A stretch of DNA of 64,000 nucleotides. It comes from Callaeas wilsoni (taxonomy: Eukaryota; Chordata; Aves; Passeriformes; Callaeidae). Location: positions 62,001 to 126,000 of the forward strand of contig VWPU01006269.1 in assembly GCA_013398955.1 (NCBI GenBank), read 5' to 3'. Each line of letters begins with the position of its first letter. The first letter of the stretch is position 1. The notes beneath the pieces were generated by a model that saw nothing but the letters and a program-made list of their open reading frames with translations, did not search any database and was not told the origin of the DNA. Shown here piece after piece: positions 50,523 to 61,535 of the stretch. The translations under genes were made by a program, and so were the position numbers.

Positions 50523-50794
50523 GGGTACAGCGAAGGAGGTGGGGATGACATAGCAATGACCTATAGGAAGAAGGGAGGGACGGGACAGGTTTGGCTACCT
50601 TTTCTCAGGAGATACAAGGGGTGTCTGTCAAGTGTCAATCAGACAGACTGAACCTACATCAGGTCACAGGAATTCAATGGGAGAAGCCATTCTCACGGAG
50701 AGGCATTTAACCTTTGGAGCCAGCCCAGCAAACCTCTTTATCTGGGCCATGTGGCCCCCTGGGCATTCCTGTGGTTGGTTCAGTCACCACAACA

Positions 50795-50800
50795 GATAGG
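50795..50800. repeat. Target-site duplication, right (GATAGG)
   Basis: This is the right-hand copy of the duplication, directly after the shared CACCACAACA end. Confidence 0.85.
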
Positions 50801-52210
50801 GACATTTCTACACCTGTGAAGCATATTTACAAAGCAGTGTTACTACCATTTGTACCACCGTTTGTACAGTGGTGTCTAGAGAGCCCAGCTGAAATCAGCA
50901 GCCTACTAAGCCAGGCACTGGGAAGAGGGAGAGTAGGCTACCATCTTGGTACTGACAAGCTCACAGTAAAAAAGGACAAATATTTAGAAGGTTTATAGAG
51001 CCACAAAAAGCTGGAAAGCGACACAACAGATCGTGCCTTAGCTAGGAGCTGATCCTTGACACTCTGCCCTGAAGCTGGGTAATAGTGTGTTTCTGTATTT
51101 AGCAGAAATAACTGGGAGACAGGGCTGACTTTTCCAAGTCCTGAAGCCAAGAGCTTCCGAAGTTTTAAGACATCTGAGCAGCTGGTGGAAGACATAATAT
51201 TTTTGTGACTTCTGCACTCTACATTCTTACCTTTGAAAATCTTTTCATATTTAAAACATAGTTCAGGATGTTTTTCCTTTCCCTATTTTACTCCCCAGAA
51301 GTAACAGATAAAAATCCTCTGTGTGCATCAGCACCTTTCTAGATTCTGCTGCAATACAGATATTCTGAGAATGAGGATTTCAAAGAATAAGTGATAAAGA
51401 AAGGTCAAGGAAACAAGAATCCAATTTCCTGTAGAAGGGATAACTGTATTACTGGCATAAAAACAAATGAACTTTGTAATGGCCTAAAATTAGCTTTATT
51501 CTCAAATCTCATTTTTTAAACATGTCTTGTTATAAAACTTAACCCCACCAAACACATACCAAACTATCTTTATTTACTTAAGAAGAGATCAACTACAGAA
51601 TCAGGGATACATACAGAATATGTGGTGAGCTCAGAAACTTGTACAACATGACCAACAGGTGGTTCATGCTGAAATTATCCTGAAGTGATTCCTTCAGGGA
51701 GTCATTACTCAGTTGTTTGGAAGCTGAATAAGTGTCTCTCTTAGTTCATCTAAAGCCAGGACCTCAATGTTATGTCTTATGAGAAAAACCATTAGAATAC
51801 ACAGGAGAATGATACCTTGCCACATGAGCCTAGAAATTTGTGAGAATGGAAAATTTCTTTGGTTTTTCTAGGAATATCTGAGTAATATTTCTAAACCCCA
51901 GAAAGAGATAAGATAGAGATTCTCAGTTCAAGTAACAATCTTGTGCTTTGTTTTCTTTTGAAATAAGTTTTATATCTTTTACTTGTTCTCCCAGGACTCA
52001 GGGCATGGCTGCCTTTGAAAGAAGACTAAAAATGAATTATGATGCTGCTATGAAACAGAGAGTAGCTGCACGAGCCATTTCTTAATAGAGATATAAGGGT
52101 ACAAAATCCAGGGATGATGCACCTATTGCATGGTTAGTGAAGAAATTTCTGGGTACTAGCATATAAATATGTAAGTTATAATATCATGGAAAGATAAAAT
52201 AACTTATATT
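50801..52210. other. Probable intron, nothing recognised
   Basis: An 85-codon minus-strand frame at 50938-51195 has no donor or recognisable protein pattern. Otherwise the DNA is AT-rich noncoding. Confidence 0.4.
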
Positions 52211-52300
52211 GAAATGGACCTTTGAATATCTTCTAGTTCAAACCAGTGCTCAAAGCAGAGACAGCCTTTAAATCAGACCAGGTTGCTCATGAATTTTTTC
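52211..52300 (-). mobile_element. Degenerate CR1 LINE 3' relic, inverted
   Basis: The plus strand reads 'gaaatggacctttgaatatc', 'ttctagttcaaaccagtgct', 'caaagcagagac' and 'aaatcagaccaggttgctca', a decayed reverse complement of the CR1 3' end. It is about 90 bp long and strongly diverged. Confidence 0.7.
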
Positions 52301-55224
52301 ATCTGTGTTTTTCATTTGAGATTTTAATGCTTAGCAGATTGTAAATTGGCATTTTGTAGAATTTTTATAATGGTAAAAGAGTGACTAGATTTAAAAAAAT
52401 ATTTTCGTACTTTAATACATATATTGTTATAAATAAATTGATACTGATAAGTCATTACCTTCAATACTTGACAAAAATATATTTAATGATTTGGCGGCAC
52501 ATTAGGGAAGATTAAAAATTATTGAGATTATTGTATGATTACATCGAGGCAAATTCAGATTGAGAAGCTGTCTATGAAGAGGGCAAATCCTTACAAACAA
52601 ATTTAATTTATACACAGGATAAAGTTAGCTCTAAATGTATAAATACTAGTCACAGCAGGTAGCTATGGTGAGAAGCTTAGATACAAATTCTTGCCTGTCT
52701 GCAAAAGTATCCATAGGAAAAAAGTTCTGAGGAAAAAAACCGTGGTGGATGGTTATAATATGATCCACTTGAGATGGTGAGTAGCGGGTATTTTTAACAG
52801 TTTTACTGCTAAGCACTCATGCATCACATAAATTCACAGAAAGTTGAAAGGAAATAGTAGAGGTTGGGTTTACAGTATAAAATCAATTTTACTAGAGATG
52901 GAGCGACTATTTTCCAATGTTTATTCATCTATTGCTGCCTTCTAAATTGATACAGAAGGAGAGAAAATATAGAGTTCAAAATGTTGTCTGGATCTCCTTT
53001 TATTCTCTCTATTTTAAAGAATTTATGGAAACTGTCATTGACAATAAAAAGCAGCTTTTTCTCTAGGTATGACTGTGGCCTGTTTTGGTTATTTCTAGAT
53101 TGTGTGTGGAGCAAAGCAATTCATCAGTACTTTTTAGGAGAATAATTATTAAAGGGTAGTCAAAGAAAAAAGAAAGGCTTTGAATAAAGTGAAACATTCC
53201 TTAAAGGTAGAAGATTTGCTTGAGTAGGAAAGGAAGCAATCTTAGGCTCAAAAGGTTATTAGAAGATCTAAGAAGCCCTGCTGCCAAAATCTCTATAGCA
53301 TTATTAATAAACATACTTCAGTGGGAAAATATGAAATAAGATTATAAGGATAAATGTAAGAGAGCACAGATCCTTTGCAATACCTAGTTTAATTAAAAGT
53401 GGCATTACTCTTGATTCTAATGCATTGAAGTTGAACATGGATAAGGTTTCACTTAATGTTATTAAAAGCAAGCTGATATGAAGTAGATTTTTTTGGAATA
53501 ATGTTAAAGAGATGTTTCATGTTAGACTAAAACTGAAGTGGACAAAGCTCTGCAATTCTGTTGCTAGTTAGTGAATTTGAAGAGCAGGTATTCTTTGATT
53601 TTGAGGTATCTTCCCCCTGACAGGTTTAATAGGACTTATAGATCGTGTTTAATAATGTGAGCAACAAATACATTTGTTAATATTTTTAAGATTATTTGAA
53701 GCAAGAAGCAAAGCTCATCTATTTCAAAGTCATAAAATATCTATAACAGAACAGATTCTAGGAATATTTTGTTAGATTTCATATCTGTTACCAGGAGAAA
53801 CTTTAATCAAAACATATGATATTACGAGATTAATCTGAGGCAATTTTTTGTTTGAATATGAAGAAATTGAGAGGAGTGGGGAATGAGGAAAATATCACCC
53901 CAAAAACCATAAATGTGATTGTTTACCATATCTGTTTTGGAAAGGATTTGATTAAGCCTGAGTCTAAGCTTAAAAATTGGAAATGCCCAGTAAAACACCA
54001 ATGACATTGAATACACGTAAAATGAAATAAGGAACACCTGACAGTGTGGAAAAAGTCACAGTGGAACAAAATTCTGACTCCTGAAGCTGAGGATTACTCT
54101 GTTCAGTTGCACTGACAGGAGGCTTGATGGAAGCAGAAGCTCTTATACATTAAAAGGGAGAGGACTTCCTCTCCATTGCTAAGAGCAGTAGATGTATGCC
54201 TGTTTGAGGGAAGTAATTCTTTAAATATAATCAAGACATTTGTACATCCATATACATATAGGTGGGTGGGTGGGTGTGTGTGTAGCACAGGAGGAGAATT
54301 GCCTTTAGTCCTCTCCTGCAGGAGAAGGAGCAGATTTGTTCTCTCTCTGACTAGCCAGTTCCTGGTGAGGAAGCCTCAGCCTCCCTTTCTCCAGATAGAG
54401 GAACATGATTCATCTCACCTGAACACGGATGGCTACAGCACAAGCACAGCACCAGTCTCATAAGTATTTGCTCCCACTGCCTAAGAGGAAGCTTAAGGGG
54501 ACTGTGTTAAGGATCAATATTTGCATTAAAAAAAGCCAAAATTCAGTTACTACTAAACTTCTGTCTCTCTGATGGTGCTCAAAGAAATTGTGTCATTATG
54601 AGAAGTTCTTCAAATACTCAGTAGTACAAACTAGCCAGACAGCATAAAGTCACCTATAATGTGTAGACTTGCACACATTGTTCTGTCCTTCCACCTGGCT
54701 TTCCTGTTCTTTTGTATAGGACCACTTTTTCTCCTCACTCTTTCAAGTGTTTATATTCGTGTGTATAAATGAGTCCTTTTGTGTTTGGCTTGGTGTACCT
54801 CTGCATGAACCAAGAATAATGCCACTTTTAATTAAACTAGGTATTGCAGAGGATCTGTGCTCTCCTACGTGTATCATTATAATCTCGTTTCATATTTTCC
54901 CACTGAAGCAGGTTTATTAATGGTTTGGACTGGTGTACCTCTGCATGTGCCATCTGTGCCACTGTCCTTGTCCCTCCACCTCTTTCAGAGGTTTTCTCTC
55001 CTTATTTTGAAAGCAGTTACATTGTATTAAGGAACAGTGTTCCATGGGTAAAAACTAGGCATATTAAAATTGGCAGAATCTAGTCTTCAAAAACCTGTTC
55101 TTTCATGTACATTCTTCCTCTAATGCATTATAGAAAGTTAAAGTATGGTGGCAAATCAGGGCAAAAAAGGAAAATAAAAGATTCAAGTCTTAGATAAACC
55201 GAATTATGTCGTAAAGGGATCACC
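52301..55224. other. Probable intron; holds a GGTG/TG microsatellite
   Basis: No exon or transposon is recognised. A short (GGTG)n(TG)n microsatellite lies at 54261-54284. Short minus-strand frames near 52929-53114 and 53822-54037 lack usable splice sites. Confidence 0.4.
54261..54284. repeat. Microsatellite (GGTG)n then (TG)n
   Basis: About 24 bases of GGTG units running into TG units. Confidence 0.85.
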
Positions 55225-56010
55225 CGAGGATATTCATTCCAGCATACTTAGAGGACTGGTTGAAGTAATTTCAGAGCCATTAGTAAAACTTTTTTTCTGA
55301 GAAATTGTGGAAGACAGAAGAAATTCCAAAGACTGGTAGGCCAGGAAATTGTAGAACAGTTATCCTAACTACATTTCCTGGAAAAAGCCAGGAACTTTTC
55401 AACAGAGAGGAAAAAAATTTCTAAAAGACCATAAGGAGGTAAATAGCATCGAGGGTGGTCTTGTCAAAAGCACATGTCAGAACAAGCCAATTTACTTTTA
55501 AGGCAGGATAACAAGTCTCATGGACAGGAGAAAACCAGCAGATGTCATACATTAGTGTCTCAGGCTTTACACTGTTTCAGACAATAAACTCATAAAAGCA
55601 GAAAAAATGTAGTTTAGAAAAGAATCTACTGTAAAGTGAATGCACAGTTGTTGGGAGTTGTTGCAGAGTAGTTATCAGCTCTGCAAGCCAACATATGTGG
55701 GGTCTAAGCTTGGTCTGGTATTATTCCTATTTCCATTAGGTGATTAAGTAGACACTACAAATATTGCATGAAGTGGAAAATGATAAGTCATATTGGGAAG
55801 GGCTGCCAGGTTAGATATTCATCTACCCTGACATGCTGTAGAAAGGAGCAAAAGACAGGATGAAGTTTCACATGTACAAATGAAAACTTCATACTTCTTC
55901 AAGAATAACCACACAAGTAAAGGAATAGTGGAGCAAGCAGCAGTTCTGTAGAAGTAGAATGGGGGATGCAGCTCACAGCTCTAATTCAGAGGTTGTGACT
56001 AAGAATGCAA
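55225..56010 (+). mobile_element. Ancient CR1 LINE relic covering part of the reverse-transcriptase ORF
   Basis: The order of decayed blocks follows old amniote CR1 ORF2: 'aggaaattgtagaacagttatcctaacta', 'tttcctggaaaaa', 'cttgtcaaaagcacatgtcagaacaagccaattta', 'caggataacaagtctcatggacagg', 'agcagatgtcatac', 'agagtagttatcagct', 'gtggggtc', and 'aaagacaggatgaagtttcac'. Almost every codon run is broken by stops and indels. It differs from the younger CR1 pieces in this window and is probably from an old subfamily. It lies in plus orientation within the proposed intron. Ends are approximate. Confidence 0.7.
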
Positions 56011-56808
56011 GGAAAGCAAGTTCTTTTCAGCACTCTGTGAAATTTCCTAGCTGTCAAAATGATAATAAAAAAGTGCTACAAGAACTGTGATTTGTTCAGT
56101 GCCTGAATACGTGGATAGAAAAAAAATATGAACAAGAACCTTCTAAATATATTACTGCTATAATTATCTGTCTTTGAAATCAACATAATAGTGTTTTGGC
56201 TAGGTATTTAATTTAGCTTTGCTTTCTTTGCCTTTGAGTGTTTGGTTTTGATTCTTAAATTAGAACACACCAATTATAATCTACAATAAGCTTTCTCTCT
56301 ACAGAGCAAATGTAGTTTTCTTCCACGTCAAATTGTTAATTCAGCCACAACAAAATGTATAGAAGAACTTCTGATAGTTTTCTACAACTTTATATTGAGG
56401 TAAATGATTGTAAAAACTGACTGGTTGTGAAGATATGGAAAGCATGAGCTTTGTTTACTCAAAGTAGTCTACATCCAAGTAGGATGCCCAATGTAGTCTC
56501 TGAATTTAACACAAGAAGTAACTGGTAATTTCTGGGCTTGCCAAATAGATGTAAGGCTGGTGCTGATCTCAGACTGTTACAGTAATAACTTCAGGTAAAT
56601 GGAAAGTAGTAATAAATAAATCCCAAACATTTCCTAAGAGAAGTGGTTTGTTGCCAAATTAAATAAAACCAAGTAACAAAACAATATGCGTTACATATAG
56701 TACAAGCATCTTCTTGTTCACAGCCTCTTTGACCAGGTTTCCAATTGCAAGGCAAGAGGGATTACTGTGGCTTGTATAACAGTTTTCATCCCTCAGTTCC
56801 TCTCTCAC
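56011..56808. other. Probable intron, nothing recognised
   Basis: AT-rich DNA; the ancient CR1 may extend a little into it. No other feature is recognised. Confidence 0.4.
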
Positions 56809-56883
56809 TTGTGCATAAACTCCTTTCTTATACTTGCATTAATTACAGTATTTTTAACAGGCAGTCGACTGTGCTTAGATACC
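56809..56883 (-). CDS. Tentative 75-base coding exon upstream in the same gene
   Basis: On the minus strand an acceptor (CTCTATTTTTCCATTTCAAG, ending at 56884) is followed by 75 bases with no stop and a donor-like CAA|GTGAGA. Start and end are both phase 2. The end AA plus the T of the exon at 49233 makes Asn in frame. The translation contains SRLPVKNTVINASIRKEFMH. The match of phase and the sensible peptide favour it, but the exon is short, the base before the donor is not the consensus G, and I searched for it knowing the needed phase, so chance is a real alternative. Confidence 0.3.
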
Positions 56884-58169
56884 CTTGAAATGGAAAAATA
56901 GAGGTAAAATTATTATCTGTTTAATTTTAAATTTATTTCTTGAAAATACTCTGTCTACAACAACTTGTTCATGACAGTATCATTGACACCTTTTTGTCAC
57001 AAACTCTCATCCACAGTGAATAGGTATCTGAGAGCAAACTTCTGATAGTATGGGAAGAGAAAGTTCTTTGTAAGTTTAGTTTTGTTTGGTTGAGTAAGGG
57101 TTTTTGGGGGACTTTTTCTTTAATTTTAAAGGATCTGAACTGCTTTGAAAGCTGTGCCCAGCTTGCCTTTGTCCAGACTGCCTGCCTTGGATCCACCTTG
57201 CATCTCCTGCAAGAGTGCTTGGCCAGCAGAGGCAAAAGCCATGTCAGGGAAGAAAATAAATCAACAGTAAGGACTATCACATGTAGTTCTAAAAAGAACA
57301 CCTTAGCTGTGTTTTTATTTAGCAGTAACTCAGAAAACATCATAAATCTGATCCTTGATTTGAAGTTGAAGGTAATGTCCATCGTATGGACACACCACAA
57401 TGTATATAGTAGTCCATGATTTTATAATATTACTGCACATCTGTAATCTGGCACTCTATAAAGAGAAGAGGAGATCTTGATAGAAATAGCTAAAATATTT
57501 TATTCTGGGTTGTGTTTGTTTGTTTTAATAAACCAAAACTTTAGTCTAACCATACCCAAAATGAACTGGGCCATAGTCCAACTATGTCCAGGTCAAAGAC
57601 AAATTAAAAATTCCATGTTACAAAGTCACATTCATCCACCTATGACAAACACTTGAGAACAAATATGTTTATCTTAGGCAGAAATGCTTTGTGATTGGCC
57701 AGTATATAACTGATTTAATTTAATTTGGTAAGGAGTGAAGCTGAAAATGAATGCAGAATTTCCTTTAAGCATTCAGCAGAAACAAGGGAAAATTTAAAAA
57801 AAATTATCATAAATCTTACTGTCTTAATAGTGCCTAGATCTTTAATACGCAGGCAGAAGAAAGCCTCTTTTTACATTCCATGCTGGGATCACTGACAGTG
57901 GTCAGACTTTATTCCTTATGTCAGAGTTTTCTTCAGTGTTTTCTCCCTGCAACAGTAGAAGACCTGCATTCTAACCAAACTTTTGCACAATTATTCCAAA
58001 GAAATTTGAGTTCAATTTCAATTACTTTCACACTGTATTTTCAGAGAGGCTAACTGTATATTCAATTGGAAGCATTTAAAAATACAACTGCATCTGAAAA
58101 GAATGCTTTTTCCTGTGACCTCAGCTGTCAGAAGAAGAAAAACACAGCTGGGAGCAGTATCACAAAGCA
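56884..58169. other. Probable intron; overlapping chance frames
   Basis: A 143-codon minus-strand frame (56969-57400) and a 109-codon plus-strand frame (57090-57419) overlap each other. Neither has splice sites at sensible places or a recognisable protein pattern. Confidence 0.4.
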
Positions 58170-58523
58170 GACGACCTAGAGGAAGAGAAGGCTGCAAGCT
58201 GTGCCTCGGTAGGGCACGGACAGCTGCAGAAATGGAGCCGTGAAGCAGCCGGCTGGAGAAAGCCAAGCCAAGCAGTAGCGTCGCTGTGATAAAGCTGTGG
58301 GAAGCTTTTTGAAGCTCTGACATGACTCCCCAAGCAGCGTGGTCCATTGAAAGAGAAGCACTGCCCAGGGCTCGGTGGCCCGAAGCTCTGGGGAGGAGAA
58401 GTAAAGGCTGTGCATGCCAAAGGGCAGGAGACAGCTGGCTACAGCAGGCATTGGGAGGAATCACTGCCTGCCTGCTGAGCCAAGCAGAGAAGCAGCAAAG
58501 CCAAGGCTATGCTCAAACTTAGG
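58170..58523 (+). other. GC-rich block ending in a consensus splice donor (possible first exon)
   Basis: About 350 bases are distinctly GC-richer than the flanks and contain scattered CpG. The block stops abruptly, and its right end is TTAGG|GTAAGT, a full consensus donor with intron start at 58524 on the plus strand. This is how a first exon with a weak CpG promoter can look. I see no TATA box or upstream acceptor. A 148-codon minus-strand frame through the block looks like chance in GC-rich DNA. An antisense noncoding RNA to the minus-strand gene is one reading; an unrecognised repeat is another. Confidence 0.3.
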
Positions 58524-58529
58524 GTAAGT
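58524..58529 (+). promoter_or_regulatory. Consensus 5' splice donor GTAAGT
   Basis: GTAAGT preceded by AGG at the exact edge of the GC-rich block. It is a perfect match to the vertebrate intron-start consensus. No partner acceptor was identified. Confidence 0.35.
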
Positions 58530-58609
58530 AAAGGCTAGTAAGCCCTTTATGCAACTGGTATGAATGGCATGCAAATTCTATTGGGATAATGAAAAAAAAT
58601 TAAACTTGA

Positions 58610-58626
58610 TTTTTTTTTTTTTTTTT
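58610..58626 (-). repeat. Poly(T) run, 17 bases
   Basis: An uninterrupted run of 17 T (poly(A) on the minus strand) followed by AAGG. I saw no retrocopy next to it. Confidence 0.8.
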
Positions 58627-58999
58627 AAGGTATATTTCCACAGTAGAGTTAAAGGACACTGCAAAGGGAGATCAAATAAGCTTCTGGCAAGAAACATGAC
58701 AACACTCAGCAGAGACTGCTGAGTTAAAATGCAACGGCACCACTATCAATATAGTCAAAAAATGAGATTTAGCCTCGATGATAGGCAAAATCCAGATTTC
58801 ATGATCTGAAAGCAATCCTGCAAGGCTGGATTTCCATTATGATTTGTGCCAGTGGTCTTTCCTATACCTATAACCAAGAAAAGGAGAAATGCAGAATGCC
58901 CTTGACTAGGATGACAAATGTATCTAGAATAGCCAGGCCTTGTTAGGTGAAGTTATGCAGAGACCTTAGACTTCAACCACAGTGGCAGATACATTTTAA

Positions 59000-59753
59000 G
59001 AAGAGCCAAGGCCTGGAGTTGAGTCACAGCAAACCCACACAGTGCTACAGGCCTGGGGAAGAGCAACTGGAAAGCTGCCCCACAGAAAGGGGCCCCAGGG
59101 ACATTTTTGACAGCAGCTAAACATAAGCAAGCAGAGGACCCAGGTGGCCAAAAAGGACAGTGGCATCGTGGCTTGTATCAAAAACAGTGTGGCCAGCAGG
59201 GCCAAGGCAGTGATCATCCCTCTGTGCTAGTGACACTGCACCTCAAGTCCTATGTTTCATTTTTGGGTCCCTCACTGCAAGGACATTGAGGGGTTGGAGT
59301 GAGTTCAGAAAAGGGCAAAAAATCTGGGGCAATGTCTGGAGTATACATCCTCTGAGAAGCAGCTCAGGGAGCTGAGATTGGTTAGCCTGGAAGAAGCTCA
59401 GGGAGGGACCTTATTACTCTCTACAACTGCCTGAAAGGAGATTGTAGCAAGGTGGGAGTTGGTCTCTTCTCACAAGTGACAAACAGTGGGACAAGAGGAA
59501 ATGGCATCAAACTGCACCAGGGGAGGTTTAGATTGGATATTGGGAAAAATTTGTTAGCGGAAAGGGTTGTCAAACATTAGAATAGGCTGCCCAGGGAAGT
59601 TGTGGAGTCACCATCCCTGGAGGTATTTAAAAGACATATAGATGTGGCCCTTGGGGACGTGGTTTAGTGTTGGACTTGGCACTGCTGGGTTAATAGTTGG
59701 ACTTGATAACCTTAGAGGCCTTTTCCAAACTAAACGATTCTATGATTCTATAA
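59000..59753 (+). mobile_element. Long CR1 LINE 3' fragment with decayed ORF2 end
   Basis: This is the longest CR1 piece in the window. It starts in the C-terminal part of ORF2 ('gtgctacaggcctggggaagag', 'caggtggccaaaaaggacagtggcatc', 'ggacattgaggggttgga') and continues through 'gcagctcagggagctgagattggttagcctgg', 'ggtttagattggatattggg' and 'ttttccaaactaaacgattctatgattctata', ending in the octamer tail at 59735-59751. The reverse-transcriptase frame is broken by indels, so no protein is encoded. Upstream ORF2 and ORF1 are absent (5' truncation). Plus orientation, opposite to the proposed gene. Confidence 0.95.
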
Positions 59754-61476
59754 AAACATATTCAAGCTGACCATGAAAAGGGTCAAATCCAATCCTGGGG
59801 AGAAATTTAGCATGAACACAATTCAAACAGAAAGTTGCAGCTATTCATTCTCCTGTAATACCCTCCCTGCTGATTTCTCTGCCTCATTTACTGTAAAAGC
59901 TGTTCAGAGCATATCACTCCAGGGGGTTTTTTTGGGGTTTTTTGATTTTTTTTCTGTAGTTGAGAAGACAATCTGATAGTAGCAAACAATAAAAATAATA
60001 CCTAAAGTGAAAAAATATGAACACCTCAAAATATTTTTAGAGCCTTTAAAAGTGGAAAGAGACTTATTATCTTTCTAACACAAGTGAAAAACAAGAGCAA
60101 TTTAAATGGATGGTTATATACCACAGCATCAAATAAAGCTCAGATATGAATTGTCTGAAAGATGCTGCAGTATAAAGAATAAGAATCTCACAAACTTCCA
60201 AAACTTGGTTCGGACCAGTTAAAGAGATGTGCAGATTACAAGGGCTACTGTTAAAAATTAGCACTAATTTGTGTTCCCAACTGCCAAGCAAAAGAGTGGT
60301 CAGAAAAAACAGCCTGTATTTCTGCCCTAGTAGTTATTTCCCTCTTGGGCCACACAGGACACTGTATATGGATAATATTTGAATAATTTTTGTCTACTTA
60401 AATAACATTTGGAGATCTTTCAGCTAATGTTTTTAGGGCTTATTCTTACACATAGGTAAAACAGAAGGCTGGATATGTTAGATAGGAGCTTTTCCCTGGA
60501 TTTTTTGTTCTTTAGGTTTTGTTAGAAAGTATCTGAAAATGAGGCATTTCTTATTATTTTTGCCTTTGATTAAGAAAGCACTTTATCTAGCAAATAATTT
60601 AGAAAAAGATACAAATCTTTTTTTACCTGTGAGGTCATTGGTGAAATCCTTGTAGAGAAGAAATTAAACTCCACGTGTAAGAAGAAAAAAAGAGATGAAT
60701 TTAGACTGTGTAGTGGTTTGTTTCTTGAGAACCTCACAATGCCCAAGAGTTGCAAGGTTTTCTAGGAGTGGTTGGGTGTTGCAGGTTGTGGATTTTAAAC
60801 TGCAGATTTTTAGTGAAGCCTCTCTATGAAGCTCCAGAAGAGACAATTGGTGTGGATTTCTGAGTGCCAAACTGCCTTACCAGAGCTGCAAAAAGCATTA
60901 ATGGCAGCCCCTGCATTAGGGCTTTCTGACTTAACCAAGCCCTTTGAATTGTTTGTACATGAGAGGCAACAGTATTTTCTTCTCCTTTTTCAGTAAGAAC
61001 AAACCAAGAGAATCTGCTCTCTTTGCCCACTCACCTTATTAGCTAAGTCTCTGAACGTTACTGCAGTACCTGTGAGCAACATCCTCTTCAATATTATTCA
61101 TTATGGACTAGATGCAAAAATAAGGATTTAGAGAATGTAGTTAGACCATCCACAAAGCCTGACAAATTTTATTCTTATCTTACTGTGACAACACAACTCA
61201 AGAGAGCCAAGAAAAGAAAAGTTTGCAACACAACGTGGTTTTTTAGCAACAGGACTACAGCAGTAGACCAAGAGCCAGTGTTGAGTCATCTTTTTTCATT
61301 TACCCAGAAGAGGATTAGTGTAGTGGCTTGAATCTAACGTCTCCATCATACATGTGATTTGAAACTATCCAGAGGACCAAACAGTGGATCAGGCCTTTGT
61401 AAGGATTCACAGTGTATTTAGTAGGCACTTTCCAAGCAGTTTCTAATTTAGTTTCCCCTAGAAAGAATTGAGTTAC
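59754..61476. other. Probable intron, nothing firm recognised
   Basis: AT-rich DNA with T runs near 59930-59951. Minus-strand donor-like sites at about 60623 (CAG|GTAAAA) and 61027 (AAG|GTGAGT) were examined; neither gives an open segment in a phase compatible with the candidate exons. Confidence 0.4.
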
Positions 61477-61535
61477 TCCATACCAAACGCATGTGCAGTA
61501 AGTAAACAGTATTGGGCGATTTCCCCAAATTTATC
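61477..61535 (-). CDS. Tentative 59-base coding exon upstream in the same gene
   Basis: On the minus strand GGTTCATTAACAG (ending at 61536) could be an acceptor. It is followed by 19 codons plus two bases and the donor GGA|GTAACT. It is phase 0 at its start and phase 2 at its end; GA plus the G of the exon at 56883 makes Glu in frame. The translation is DKFGEIAQYCLLTAHAFGM. The peptide is plausible and the phase fits, but the splice sites are only moderate and the segment is short. I rate this speculative. Confidence 0.2.

Larger units (their letters stand above)
50228..50794 (-). mobile_element. Solo LTR of an endogenous retrovirus (copy 2)
   Basis: This 567-bp element is colinear with 3380-3948 over its full length and is flanked by its own perfect 6-bp duplication, GATAGG (50222-50227 and 50795-50800), different from that of copy 1. 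So the two are independent insertions. On the minus strand it starts TGTTGTGGTG, has a TATA-like TTTTAAAT (plus-strand 50515-50522), an AATAAA signal (50450-50455) about 60 bases further, and ends in CTAATATA. The TATA-like sequence is intact here and degraded in copy 1. No internal retroviral genes remain. It lies in the same orientation as the proposed gene, within its intron. Open frames across it are not retroviral genes. Confidence 0.88.

Noticed and set aside
50938..51195. 85-codon minus-strand frame next to the second LTR
   Set aside because: It has an ATG but no splice sites, no recognised domain and no link to the candidate gene; frames of this size are common in the window.
56969..57419. 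Overlapping 143-codon (minus) and 109-codon (plus) frames
   Set aside because: They overlap antisense, lack sensible splice signals and have no recognisable protein content; treated as chance.
58018..58464. 148-codon minus-strand frame
   Set aside because: It runs through the GC-rich block, where stops are rarer; the translation is Leu/Ser/Ala-rich with two other overlapping frames on the same strand, so chance is the simplest reading.
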